Part shown: positions 8,282 through 16,412 of the stretch, in pieces
Layout of the letters: every line of letters starts with the position of its first letter
Position numbering within the stretch: position 1 is the first letter of the stretch
NCBI RefSeq assembly: GCF_011761265.1
Contig: NZ_JAAOZB010000002.1
Coordinates: forward strand, 558,001 to 622,000
DNA length: 64,000 nt
Direction: 5' to 3'
Origin: Microbacterium halimionae
GTDB lineage: Bacteria; Actinomycetota; Actinomycetes; Actinomycetales; Microbacteriaceae
The notes under the pieces: generated by a model
Told to the model about the DNA's origin: nothing
Databases searched by the model: none
The model's input: the letters and a program-made list of their open reading frames with translations, nothing else
Made by a program: the position numbers and the translations under genes

Positions 8282-9394
8282 ATGGGCGTTGCAGACCTCG
8301 CGGAATACCCATGGGATGCTGTTGCTCCGTATGCAACGACAGCCCGCTCCCATCCAGACGGCATCGTAGATCTTTCGATCGGTTCGCCGGTTGATCCGAC
8401 TCCAGAACTGATCGCGACAGAGTTGGCCGCGGCGACGGATGCGCATGCGTATCCGCAGACTATGGGGACGTCTGATCTTCGTGACGCGATTGTGCAGTGG
8501 TATTCGCGGCGTCGGGGCGTGGCGGGACTCGGTCGGAATCACGTCTTGCCTACGGTTGGGTCCAAAGAACTTGTCGCCCTGCTTCCGCTGCTTCTGGGCT
8601 TGGGGCGAGGCGACGTCGTCGTGCACCCGCGTGCTGCCTACCCGACCTACGAGGTTGGTGCTCGACTTGTCGACGCAACCCCGTTCGCGTCGGACGAACC
8701 GGATGAATGGCCCGAATCGACACGACTCGTGTGGATCAACTCACCGGGTAACCCCGACGGTCACGTGTGGGATGCCGCTTCTCTTCGCCGCGCGAAAGAA
8801 CGCGCCGAGTCTCTTGGCGCGGTGCTCGCGGGTGACGAATGCTACGCCGAGTTGGGCTGGGATGCTCCGTGGGATGCCGAGCCGATCCCCTCTGTGCTCG
8901 ATGCGCGCGTCGCGCAGGGAAGCTTCGCGGGTCTACTCTCGGTCTACTCGCTCAGCAAGCAGTCGAACTTGGCGGGCTACCGCGCTGCCTTCGTAGCGGG
9001 CGATGAAAAGCTGATTGCTCGGCTTCTCACCGCGCGAAAGCACCTCGGTTTGATGCCACCCGCGCCAGTGCAGGCCGCGATGACCGTTGCCCTCGGTGAT
9101 GACGAGCATGTGGCAGCACAGAAGGAACGCTACCGGGCACGACGTGAGCTTTTGAAGCCCGCAATTGAGTCAGCCGGGTTTCGGGTCGATAGAAGTGAAG
9201 CGGGTCTGTACCTGTGGGCTACCGAGGGCAAAGACGCATGGGAAAGCCTCGCGACACTTGCAGATCTCGGCATCCTGGCAGGTCCCGGACACTTCTATGG
9301 CGCTGACTTCTCTCAGCACGTACGGTTTTCGCTGACGGCCACGGACGAGAGAATCCGCGCTGCGGCGACTCGACTCGCTACTTTTTCGTCGTAG
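8282..9394 (+). CDS. dapC: Succinyldiaminopimelate transaminase
   Basis: PLP-dependent class I aminotransferase of 370 residues, expected to convert N-succinyl-2-amino-6-ketopimelate to N-succinyl-LL-DAP using glutamate, in the succinylase branch of lysine/DAP synthesis. The N-terminal DLSIGSPVDPTPELI block, the NSPGNPDG motif, and the lysine of SLSKQSNLAGYR (the Schiff-base residue) are all visible. ATG 8282 is used; the open frame back to 8138 overlaps fdxA and lacks homology-like sequence. The functional call rests on family plus nearby dapD and dapE. A second candidate for this step lies at 51160-52365. Confidence 0.88.
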   Translation: MGVADLAEYPWDAVAPYATTARSHPDGIVDLSIGSPVDPTPELIATELAAATDAHAYPQTMGTSDLRDAIVQWYSRRRGVAGLGRNHVLPTVGSKELVALLPLLLGLGRGDVVVHPRAAYPTYEVGARLVDATPFASDEPDEWPESTRLVWINSPGNPDGHVWDAASLRRAKERAESLGAVLAGDECYAELGWDAPWDAEPIPSVLDARVAQGSFAGLLSVYSLSKQSNLAGYRAAFVAGDEKLIARLLTARKHLGLMPPAPVQAAMTVALGDDEHVAAQKERYRARRELLKPAIESAGFRVDRSEAGLYLWATEGKDAWESLATLADLGILAGPGHFYGADFSQHVRFSLTATDERIRAAATRLATFSS

Positions 9395-9559
9395 ACCTCT
9401 CGGAGATTACGGCATCCTTTGGACGATGTCGGCATAGCCTCGGGCGCAGACTAGGCTGTATTGGACGGAAGTCACGGCGGACTGTTCGAGACTCCCACGG
9501 AGCATCAACCGGTGCCTCCACCAACGACCCTCGACGACCAGAAATCGCAAGGAGGCGCC
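9395..9559 (+). other. Leader/promoter interval upstream of gltA
   Basis: A 165-base intergenic interval. TAGGCT at 9452-9457 fits the -10 pattern and would give a leader of about 95 nt ending in a strong AAGGAGG ribosome-binding site (9549-9554). The gltA frame is open through the leader back to 9461 but codes for non-family sequence. I see no riboswitch fold. Confidence 0.35.
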
Positions 9560-10855
9560 GTGAGCGACGCGGACACGCACCAGAACAAGGCCACACTGAA
9601 TGTGGGGGAGCGTTCTGCAGAGTTCCCGGTTCTGCTCGGCACCGATGGTGCCCCCGCCATCGACATCTCGACGTTTACACGTCAAACCGGGCACACGGCG
9701 CTTGACTATGGATTCGTCAACACGTCGGCGACAAAATCCGCCATCACCTACATCGACGGCGATGAGGGGATCCTCCGCTATCGCGGCTACCCGATTGAAC
9801 AGCTCGCGACGCACTCGAGTTATCTCGAAGTGGCATGGCTTTTGATTTACGGTGAGCTTCCATCCGAGAGCGAGCTTGCCGAGTTCGACAACAAGATTCG
9901 TCGTCACACTCTTCTGCACGAAGATCTGAAGCGCTTCTTCTCATCGCTTCCGCCGACGGCGCACCCGATGTCGGTGCTTTCCGCAGCTACTGCTGCGCTA
10001 TCGACCTATTACGAAGGCGAATCGGATCCGTCGAATCCGGAACACGTCGAATTGAACACGATTCGGATGCTGGCAAAGCTCCCCGTCATCGCCGCATACG
10101 CGCACAAGAAGAGCGTCGGCCAGGCGTTTTTGTACCCGGACAATTCGATGAGCTTCGTCGACAACTTCTTGAAGCTCAACTTCGGTGTTCTGAGCGAGCT
10201 TTACGAAATCAACCCTGTGATGTCGCGTGCGCTTGAGCGACTGCTCATTTTGCACGAGGACCACGAACAGAACGCTTCGACTTCGACTGTGCGTCTCGTG
10301 GGATCGACGGGCGCTAACCAGTTCTCGTCGATTTCAGCAGGCATCAATGCTCTCTACGGTCCGTTGCACGGTGGTGCGAACGAGGCCGTTCTCGACATGC
10401 TCGGCCGAATTCGCGACTCAGGCGAATCGGTGCAGCGCTTCGTCGAACGCGTGAAGAATAAAGAAGACGGCGTGAAGCTCATGGGCTTCGGCCACCGCGT
10501 CTACAAGAACTACGACCCGCGCGCGCGTCTCGTGAAAGAGTCAGCCGATGAAGTGCTCCGCGAACTCGGGGTTAAAGATCCGCTTCTCGACCTTGCGAAA
10601 GAACTCGAAGACATCGCGTTGAACGACGACTACTTCAAAGAGCGCCGGCTATACCCCAACGTCGACTTCTACACCGGGGTTATCTACAAGGCGATGGGCT
10701 TCCCGACCCGCATGTTTACGGTGCTCTTCGCTATCGGGCGTCTGCCCGGCTGGCTCGCGCACTGGCGCGAAATGCAGACTGACCCGCAAACGAAGATTGG
10801 TCGCCCTCAGCAGCTCTACACCGGCTCGCCGCAGCGCGACTACCCGGGCGTCTAA
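9560..10855 (+). CDS. gltA: Citrate synthase (type II)
   Basis: Condenses oxaloacetate and acetyl-CoA to citrate, the entry step of the TCA cycle. The 431-residue product has the hexameric type II signature: YRGYPIEQL near residue 75, the catalytic His region GPLHGGANEAVL, GFGHRVYKNYDPRA, and the catalytic Asp in NVDFYTGVIYKAMGFP. The C-terminal GRLPGWLAHWREM and RPQQLYTG are canonical. GTG 9560 follows AAGGAGG. The TAA stop overlaps the stop of the convergent ppk2 gene, so there is no intergenic terminator between them. Confidence 0.97.
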   Translation: MSDADTHQNKATLNVGERSAEFPVLLGTDGAPAIDISTFTRQTGHTALDYGFVNTSATKSAITYIDGDEGILRYRGYPIEQLATHSSYLEVAWLLIYGELPSESELAEFDNKIRRHTLLHEDLKRFFSSLPPTAHPMSVLSAATAALSTYYEGESDPSNPEHVELNTIRMLAKLPVIAAYAHKKSVGQAFLYPDNSMSFVDNFLKLNFGVLSELYEINPVMSRALERLLILHEDHEQNASTSTVRLVGSTGANQFSSISAGINALYGPLHGGANEAVLDMLGRIRDSGESVQRFVERVKNKEDGVKLMGFGHRVYKNYDPRARLVKESADEVLRELGVKDPLLDLAKELEDIALNDDYFKERRLYPNVDFYTGVIYKAMGFPTRMFTVLFAIGRLPGWLAHWREMQTDPQTKIGRPQQLYTGSPQRDYPGV

Positions 10856-11667
10856 CCCTTCTTCTTTTTCTTGCCAATCACTTCAGAGGCGTAGTCGGGA
10901 ACCGTCACGATATTGTCGCGCGGTGGCCGCTCGTACCCCTGCGACGTTGGGCGTGAGGGAATTTCTACCGCCTCGCGGTCGATTGTTGTCCACGGCACCT
11001 GGCTCAGTAGATGCGAAATCATATTCAAGCGCCCGCGTCGTTTGTCTTCGTTGTCGACCTCGAACCATGGCGCCTCAGGAATGTCGGTGTGGATGAGCAT
11101 TGCGTCTTTAGCGCGCGAATAGCTCTCCCACTCGGTGATTGACGACACATCATTGGGGCTCAGCTTCCATCGACGCATCGGGTCAGCGGCGCGATCGCGA
11201 AAACGGCGCTCCTGCTCCACATCAGACACACTGAACCAGTACTTCAAGAGCAGGATGCCGTCTTCTACCAGCATCCGCTCAAAGATCGGTGCTTGACGCA
11301 AGAACCTGGTGTACTCCTCTTGCGTGCAATACCCCATGACGCGCTCAACACCCGCCCGGTTGTACCAAGACCGATCCATCAGCACTATCTCACCCGCAGC
11401 GGGTAGGTGCGCGATGTAGCGCTGAAAGTACCACTCGCTCTTTTGTCGTGGCGTGGGTGTCGGGAGCGCGACTGTGCGGGTAACGCGAGGATTGAGGTAC
11501 TCGGAAACGCGTTTGATCGTCGAGCCCTTTCCGGCGGCATCCCGGCCCTCGAAGATGACGACGACGCGGGCGCCGGTCTCTTGGACCCATGCCTGCATGT
11601 CGACCAGCTGTGCCTGGAGCTTCTTCAACTCAGTTTTGTAGGGCTTCTTTGGCAGTCGCGCGGACAT
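10852..11667 (-). CDS. ppk2: Polyphosphate kinase 2
   Basis: Transfers phosphate between polyphosphate and nucleoside diphosphates. The 271-residue product has a single PPK2 domain of the P-loop kinase fold: Walker A is GRDAAGKGSTIKR near residue 45, and the Walker B/lid region is VLMDRSWYNRAGVERVMG followed by the FLRQAPIFERML segment. A one-domain protein of this size fits class I PPK2. ATG 11667 has a GGAG ribosome-binding site. It lies 30 bases downstream of dapD on the same strand and is probably cotranscribed with it. Its stop overlaps that of gltA. Confidence 0.93.
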   Translation of the reverse strand: MSARLPKKPYKTELKKLQAQLVDMQAWVQETGARVVVIFEGRDAAGKGSTIKRVSEYLNPRVTRTVALPTPTPRQKSEWYFQRYIAHLPAAGEIVLMDRSWYNRAGVERVMGYCTQEEYTRFLRQAPIFERMLVEDGILLLKYWFSVSDVEQERRFRDRAADPMRRWKLSPNDVSSITEWESYSRAKDAMLIHTDIPEAPWFEVDNEDKRRGRLNMISHLLSQVPWTTIDREAVEIPSRPTSQGYERPPRDNIVTVPDYASEVIGKKKKKG

Positions 11668-11697
11668 GCGTGCTCCTTCACTCGAGGTGAGAGAACT

Positions 11698-12654
11698 CTA
11701 CGCGTGGAGGGCCGCGTTCAAGGTGACGCCGACGCCGCCACGTTTGACTGCTTCAATCGCGCCAGTGAGTGAGTTTCGTCGAATCAGGATGCCGCTGCTT
11801 CCCGATAGTGCTGCGCCTTTGACCACCGGTCGGGCGCCATTCGCCTGCACCGGCTCGTCAGCGAGGACGATTTTCGAGCCAGCTGTGACGTACAAACCTG
11901 CCTCGACGATGCAGTCGTCTCCCAGTGAGATGCCGATCCCGGCGTTCGCGCCCAAGAGCGTTCGCTCACCGATCGAGACCCGGTGATTGCCGCCTCCCGA
12001 GAGCGTACCCATGATCGATGCGCCGCCGCCGATATCACTGCCGTCACCGACAACAACGCCCTGTGAGATCCGCCCCTCCACCATTGATGCGCCCAATGTG
12101 CCGGCGTTGAAGTTGACGAACCCCTCGTGCATCACGGTTGTACCGGGAGCGAGGTGAGCGCCCAAGCGCACGCGTGAGGCATCCGCGATGCGCACACCGT
12201 GGGGAGTGACGTAGTCGAGTAGACGCGGGAATTTATCGATGCTCTGCACCTGAATGCCCGCACGCATCAGCGCTGGGCGAATTCGGGTGAGGTCATCTGG
12301 GTGAACCGGTCCAGCGGTTGTCCATGCCACGTTAGGGAGCACGCCGAAGAGCCCATCGAGATTGAGTGTGTTTGGAGAAACAATGAGGTGAGAGAGCGCA
12401 TGAAGACGCAGGTACGCATCGGCGGTCGATGCGGGCGCGGCATCCAGATCGATTTCGACGGTGACCACGTCGACGGTAACTGAACGACGGTGATCGGGAG
12501 TTGCGAGTGCTGAGAGTTCGGCGGCCGGTTCGGGGCGAACTGACGCGGCCGGCGCTTTTCCTTCGTTCACCTCCGGAAACCAGGCGTCGAGAACGGTGCC
12601 GTTCTCTGCGGTCGTCGACAGGCCTTGCGCCCAGATCCATCGTTCAGTGCTCAT
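11698..12654 (-). CDS. dapD: Tetrahydrodipicolinate N-succinyltransferase
   Basis: Acyltransferase of 318 residues that succinylates tetrahydrodipicolinate with succinyl-CoA, committing it to the succinylase DAP pathway. The C-terminal two-thirds shows left-handed beta-helix hexapeptide repeats ([49 protein letters not shown]), and the length matches actinobacterial DapD. ATG 12654 follows TAGCCT and exactly six bases, so the mRNA should be leaderless. It is divergent from dapE across a 39-bp gap and upstream of ppk2. Confidence 0.94.
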   Translation of the reverse strand: MSTERWIWAQGLSTTAENGTVLDAWFPEVNEGKAPAASVRPEPAAELSALATPDHRRSVTVDVVTVEIDLDAAPASTADAYLRLHALSHLIVSPNTLNLDGLFGVLPNVAWTTAGPVHPDDLTRIRPALMRAGIQVQSIDKFPRLLDYVTPHGVRIADASRVRLGAHLAPGTTVMHEGFVNFNAGTLGASMVEGRISQGVVVGDGSDIGGGASIMGTLSGGGNHRVSIGERTLLGANAGIGISLGDDCIVEAGLYVTAGSKIVLADEPVQANGARPVVKGAALSGSSGILIRRNSLTGAIEAVKRGGVGVTLNAALHA

Positions 12655-12660
12655 CCCATC

Positions 12661-12666
12661 AGGCTA
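12661..12666 (-). promoter_or_regulatory. -10 element for leaderless dapD
   Basis: TAGCCT on the minus strand, then GATGGG, then ATG 12654. The position expected for its -35 falls over the dapE -10. Confidence 0.55.
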
Positions 12667-12681
12667 TCGAATCAGGATCGG

Positions 12682-12687
12682 TAGAAT
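12682..12687 (+). promoter_or_regulatory. -10 element for leaderless dapE
   Basis: TAGAAT, then CGGCCC, then ATG 12694. The position expected for its -35 (about 12659-12664) falls over the dapD -10. Confidence 0.58.
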
Positions 12688-12693
12688 CGGCCC

Positions 12694-13770
12694 ATGCCTT
12701 CGCTTGATCTGTCCGCGTCGTCGATCGAGCTCACTAGAGCCATCTGCGATATTCCGAGTGTTTCTGACGATGAGCAGACGCTCGCCGATGCGATCACTGA
12801 AGCGGTGAGTGGCCTCGCTCATCTCGATGTGTACCGCGATGGAGACACGATTGTGGCGCGAACCGACACGGGCAAGGCGCAGCGTGTGGTTATCGCAGGT
12901 CACATCGACACGGTGCCGCTCAACGACAATTTGCCAACGCGCTTCATCGAGGTCGATGGCCAGCCAATGCTGTGGGGGCGCGGAACGGTCGATATGAAAG
13001 CGGGAGTTGCCGTGCAACTGAAGCTCGCAGCAGAACTCGTCGATCCTCGCGTTGACATCACATGGATGTGGTACGACCACGAAGAGGTTGCCGCCGATCT
13101 CAACGGACTCACTCGCCTGGCGAAAACTCGCCCGGATCTCTTTGCTGGCGACTTCGCGATCCTCGGTGAACCGTCGAACGCTGATATCGAGGGTGGCTGT
13201 AACGGCAACATTCGCGCCATTGTCCGTACAGCCGGGGTCCGTGCTCACAGCGCACGCGCGTGGATCGGCGAGAACGCCATCCACAAGGTCGCTCCCATCC
13301 TGATGCGATTGTCGGAATACCGCCCGAAAACAGTTGCGGTAGACGGCTTGGATTACCGCGAGGGCCTCAACGCGGTGCGTATCGCCGGAGGAATCGCAGG
13401 CAATGTCATCCCCGACGCTTGTGAGGTCGAAGTGAACTACCGCTTCGCGCCGAATAAGAACGCTGATGACGCAGAGAGCCACATGCGCGACGTCTTCGCG
13501 GGCTTCGACCTCGAGGTTATCGATGTCTCTGAAGGAGCCCGCCCGGGGCTTGACGCGCCGCTCGCGCAGGAGTTTATCGCCGCCGTGGGCGGTGTGCCGC
13601 GGCCGAAGTACGGCTGGACTGATGTGGCGCGCTTCTCGGCGCTCGGAGTCCCGGCGGTTAACTACGGCCCGGGTGACCCCCACCTCGCTCACCACGATAA
13701 CGAGCAGGTACCGCTCTCCCAGATCGAGAGTGTTGAGCGAGGCCTGCGCGCGTGGTTGAGCAACCCCTGA
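12694..13770 (+). CDS. dapE: Succinyl-diaminopimelate desuccinylase
   Basis: Zn-dependent M20 peptidase-family hydrolase of 358 residues that releases succinate from N-succinyl-LL-DAP. Metal ligands are recognisable: AGHIDTVPLND (His and Asp), GRGTVDMKAG (bridging Asp), the catalytic Glu pair in MWYDHEEVA, LGEPS, and the C-terminal His of HLAHHDNEQV. The dimerisation insert is in the middle (about 170-290). The mRNA is predicted to be leaderless. Its 3' end overlaps the start of the following membrane protein by 19 bases. Confidence 0.95.
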   Translation: MPSLDLSASSIELTRAICDIPSVSDDEQTLADAITEAVSGLAHLDVYRDGDTIVARTDTGKAQRVVIAGHIDTVPLNDNLPTRFIEVDGQPMLWGRGTVDMKAGVAVQLKLAAELVDPRVDITWMWYDHEEVAADLNGLTRLAKTRPDLFAGDFAILGEPSNADIEGGCNGNIRAIVRTAGVRAHSARAWIGENAIHKVAPILMRLSEYRPKTVAVDGLDYREGLNAVRIAGGIAGNVIPDACEVEVNYRFAPNKNADDAESHMRDVFAGFDLEVIDVSEGARPGLDAPLAQEFIAAVGGVPRPKYGWTDVARFSALGVPAVNYGPGDPHLAHHDNEQVPLSQIESVERGLRAWLSNP

Positions 13771-14981
13771 TCGAATCCCGCAGTGCGGGGGCACGATGGC
13801 GGGCGCTCCCGCCGTGGCTTCGGATCGGTGCGCTTTACCTAGCTGCGCGCGCGGTGACAACCGGATTCTTCTTGATCGCCGCAGCGATGTCCGGCGTGGG
13901 ATCTCGGTTCGGAGAGAACGCGACAATCGCCGACTTTGCTGTCGGCTGGGACGCGCAGTGGTACTGGCTCACAGCGGTGAGTGGATATCCACTGGAGCTT
14001 CCGCTGACCGATAGTGGACAGGTCGCGGAGAACCAGTGGGCTTTCATGCCGATCTACGCGTATCTCGCGGCGGCGCTCGGGACAGTGCTGGGATCATGGA
14101 TCGCGGGCGCTGTCGTCATCTCATTGAGTGCCGGCTATCTTTCAGCACTCGTGCTTTACCGGTTATGGCTGCCGCGCGTGGGGGAGTCGGCAGCGATGTG
14201 GGCTGTGCTGTTCTTCGTTTCGGGTCCGCTCGCCGCTCTCTTCCATGTGGGATATGCGGAATCCCTATTTATGCTGTGGCTTTTTCTGGCGCTTTTGCTT
14301 GTTGCACGGCGGCGCTATGGCTGGCTGTACCTTGTCATTCCACTTATGGGTTTCACTCGCCCCGGCGTGCTCGCGTTCGCGTTGTTTCTCGGACTCTTCG
14401 GGATTTGGCGATGGACGCGCCGGCGAAGCGAAGCTCTTTCTGGGCGCGAAATTTCCCATATTGTCGCGCTGGGCGCTCTCGGGGTGATCGTCGGATTTGG
14501 GTGGCAAGTGATCGCAGCAGTTGCCACCGGTGATGCCGGGGCGTATCTCGCAACTGAACTTGCCTGGCGGCGGAACTGGCTCACGGGCGACGCATCTGGC
14601 TTCATCCCGTTCGAAGGCTTCATCCAGGGAGCGGAGTTCTGGTTCGTTTCCTGGGGAAGCTCAGCACTCATCGGGGTAATCGCGCTGAGTATTGCGGTCG
14701 TCGGTGTGAGCGCCCTGCTGCTGTTTCACCCAGCCGCGCGACGTGTTGGTGTGGAGATTCGGTGGTGGGCCGCGAGTTACTTGCTGTATCTCCTTGCTGT
14801 GTTCTTTCCGCAGTCGAGTATCTTTCGACTGCTCGTGCCGCTGTCCCCGCTCTGGGGCGCTGTCGCTGTGCCGAAGCGGACTGCGTGGCGTGTCGGTGTC
14901 GTCGTCGTTGCGCTCGTTGGCCAGTGGTGGTGGATTTACAACATGTATGCGCTCGGCAACACGTATTGGCAGATTCCGTAA
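13752..14981 (+). CDS. PIG-V-like mannosyltransferase-family integral membrane protein
   Basis: A 409-residue polytopic membrane protein with about ten hydrophobic segments. The first extracytoplasmic loop contains WDAQWYWLTAVSGYP followed by NQWAFMPIYAY, resembling the W-D-x-x-W-Y and A-F-x-P-x-Y signature of PIG-V/GT-C mannosyltransferases; the Asp is the probable catalytic or metal-binding residue. Such enzymes use polyprenyl-phosphate sugars on the outer face of the membrane. The acceptor is unknown. GTG 13752 overlaps dapE by 19 bases, which suggests coupling but not shared function. Confidence 0.65.
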   Translation: MVEQPLIESRSAGARWRALPPWLRIGALYLAARAVTTGFFLIAAAMSGVGSRFGENATIADFAVGWDAQWYWLTAVSGYPLELPLTDSGQVAENQWAFMPIYAYLAAALGTVLGSWIAGAVVISLSAGYLSALVLYRLWLPRVGESAAMWAVLFFVSGPLAALFHVGYAESLFMLWLFLALLLVARRRYGWLYLVIPLMGFTRPGVLAFALFLGLFGIWRWTRRRSEALSGREISHIVALGALGVIVGFGWQVIAAVATGDAGAYLATELAWRRNWLTGDASGFIPFEGFIQGAEFWFVSWGSSALIGVIALSIAVVGVSALLLFHPAARRVGVEIRWWAASYLLYLLAVFFPQSSIFRLLVPLSPLWGAVAVPKRTAWRVGVVVVALVGQWWWIYNMYALGNTYWQIP

Positions 14982-15024
14982 GCGTGTGATGCGCGAGCGT
15001 TCTCCGTCGCGCGATCCATCACGG

Positions 15025-15030
15025 TAAACT
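15025..15030 (+). promoter_or_regulatory. Candidate -10 for the DUF3117 gene
   Basis: TAAACT (TANNNT) lies 34 bases upstream of ATG 15064, leaving a short leader with AGGAAAGGGAG as ribosome-binding site. Confidence 0.45.
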
Positions 15031-15063
15031 CATTGCTAAGACATGTTAGGAAAGGGAGCCACG

Positions 15064-15237
15064 ATGGCAGCCATGAAGCCGAGAACCGGAGACGGGCCGA
15101 TGGAGGCCGTGAAGGAAGGGCGCCTTATCATCGTTCGCGTGCCGCTTGAGGGTGGCGGACGTCTCGTCGTCTCCGTCAACGACGCGGAAGCGAAGGAGCT
15201 TTACGACGTGCTTAGCGGAGTCGTAAAGCCAGCCTGA
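15064..15237 (+). CDS. DUF3117 small conserved protein
   Basis: A 57-residue cytoplasmic protein, highly conserved in Actinobacteria (homologous, as I recall, to M. tuberculosis Rv1211). The family core is MKPRTGDGPMEAVKEGR, then a beta-rich segment IIVRVPLEGGGRLVVSV and a C-terminal helix. Its function is not established. I start at ATG 15064 rather than the in-frame ATG 15043 because the former matches the family start and follows the purine-rich ribosome-binding site. A strong terminator follows, so it forms its own short transcription unit. Confidence 0.9.
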   Translation: MAAMKPRTGDGPMEAVKEGRLIIVRVPLEGGGRLVVSVNDAEAKELYDVLSGVVKPA

Positions 15238-15255
15238 TCCTTACGACGAAATCGA

Positions 15256-15289
15256 CGGTCGGCCCCTTTCGGGGCCGACCGTTTCGTTT
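15256..15289 (+). terminator. Rho-independent terminator after DUF3117 gene
   Basis: Perfect 11-bp stem CGGTCGGCCCC/GGGGCCGACCG (15256-15266 and 15271-15281) with tetraloop TTTC, followed by TTTCGTTTT. It also sits 26 bases beyond the stop of the convergent O-methyltransferase. Confidence 0.92.
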
Positions 15290-15314
15290 TCTACCGCACG
15301 TCCGTGCGCGAGGT

Positions 15315-15956
15315 CTATGACGAGTAGTCGCGGAGCGTTGTGAGCTGCAGAAGCCCTTCACCAACAATCGACAGCGCGCCAATTACCGCGAGGGAAGCCT
15401 GCGTTTCTTGAATCAGTGAGCGGTACGCCACGGTCGTGGGGTCGCGCCGCACCGGGTCGGACACTCCACCGCCCGCCAGGACACGAGGAACGAGCACAGT
15501 GCCGCCCGGCCGAACGAGACGAAGACCATGCTCGACGTATTCGATGACAGCTTCCGGATCGGCGTCGACTAATACGACATCGTAAGAAGCCTCGTTCATG
15601 CGGGGCAAGACGCTGGAGGCGCGTCCGGTGATGAAGCGCGCACGTGCGGGCGGAATCTTTGCGTCGATGAAGGCTTGACGCGCGGCGCTGAGGTGTTCAG
15701 GTTCGCTGTCGATCGTCGTCAAGGTCGCTCGTGGTGCTCCGCGCATGAGCCACAACCCGGAAACGCCCGCTCCAGTGCCTATCTCGACAATGTTCAGTGC
15801 ATTCGACGCGGCTGCGATGACAGAGATCTGCGAGCCGACTGCGGCACTCACGGGTGCAGCGCCGAGTTCGAGCGCGTGAGCGCGTGCTCGTGTGATGTAG
15901 TCAGGTTCGACCGAGACCTCGTCGGCGAAGCGTGCGTTCGCTGTGTGTTCGCCCAT
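15315..15956 (-). CDS. SAM-dependent O-methyltransferase (class I, Rv1220c-like)
   Basis: A 213-residue cytoplasmic Rossmann-fold methyltransferase of the catechol/caffeoyl-CoA O-methyltransferase group. The SAM-binding motif is VEIGTGAGVSGLWLM near residues 56-70, the acidic ribose ligand is in TTIDSEPEHL, and the YDVVLVDADPE strand carries the family metal-site Asp. The substrate is unknown. ATG 15956 is chosen because GGAGG lies six bases upstream; the longer frame to 15971 has no ribosome-binding site. In mycobacteria the homologue is divergent from sigE; here it is divergent from tatB with no sigma factor between. Confidence 0.88.
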   Translation of the reverse strand: MGEHTANARFADEVSVEPDYITRARAHALELGAAPVSAAVGSQISVIAAASNALNIVEIGTGAGVSGLWLMRGAPRATLTTIDSEPEHLSAARQAFIDAKIPPARARFITGRASSVLPRMNEASYDVVLVDADPEAVIEYVEHGLRLVRPGGTVLVPRVLAGGGVSDPVRRDPTTVAYRSLIQETQASLAVIGALSIVGEGLLQLTTLRDYSS

Positions 15957-16015
15957 GGGTGACCTCCTCATTCAGAGTACGCGGCCACAATGACCGAACG
16001 GCGCAGGCGCGGCGG

Positions 16016-16021
16016 TAATCT
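16016..16021 (+). promoter_or_regulatory. -10 element for leaderless tatB
   Basis: TAATCT, then GAAGTC, then ATG 16028: the same six-base spacing seen at the other leaderless genes. Confidence 0.58.
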
Positions 16022-16027
16022 GAAGTC

Positions 16028-16408
16028 ATGATCTTCGGTCTCACCTTCGAGAAGCTTTTGGTGATTGCGGTGATAGCTGGACTCATCATCGGACCGGAGC
16101 GGCTACCTCGCTACGCGGAGGGCGCCGCGCGCTTCATCGGCCAAGCGCGCGACTATCTGCGCGGAGCGAAGACTCGTGTGCGTGACGAAATGGGCGCGGA
16201 TTTCGATGACGTCGACTGGCGCAAACTCGACCCGAGACAGTACGACCCACGCCGCATCATTCGCGAAGCTCTCTTGGACGATCCGCCGACGGCAACTGTA
16301 AAGGCAGTTTCAGCCGCCGCGATACTCTCCGGGACTGGTTCTGACGCAGAGTCGACATCCACTCAGAAGGAGGATGGTTCGTTTCCTTTCGATGACGAGG
16401 CGACGTAG
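16028..16408 (+). CDS. tatB: Twin-arginine translocase subunit TatB
   Basis: Single-pass membrane protein of 126 residues, part of the Tat receptor complex for folded proteins. Residues 3-21 (FGLTFEKLLVIAVIAGLII) form the N-terminal helix, followed by the hinge GPERLP and an amphipathic helix (YAEGAARFIGQARDYLRG), then a charged tail. The GPxxLP hinge and length favour TatB over TatA. tatA and tatC are not in the window. It is convergent with mrp, five bases away. Confidence 0.88.
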   Translation: MIFGLTFEKLLVIAVIAGLIIGPERLPRYAEGAARFIGQARDYLRGAKTRVRDEMGADFDDVDWRKLDPRQYDPRRIIREALLDDPPTATVKAVSAAAILSGTGSDAESTSTQKEDGSFPFDDEAT

Positions 16409-16412
16409 CCAA

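Noticed and set aside
9461..9559. In-frame N-terminal extension of citrate synthase
   Set aside because: The frame is open from TTG 9461, but the sequence is not family-like and a strong AAGGAGG precedes GTG 9560.
12664..13926. 420-codon open frame on the minus strand covering dapE
   Set aside because: Antisense to a well-supported gene, and it would overlap the dapD promoter; composition is unlike a real protein.
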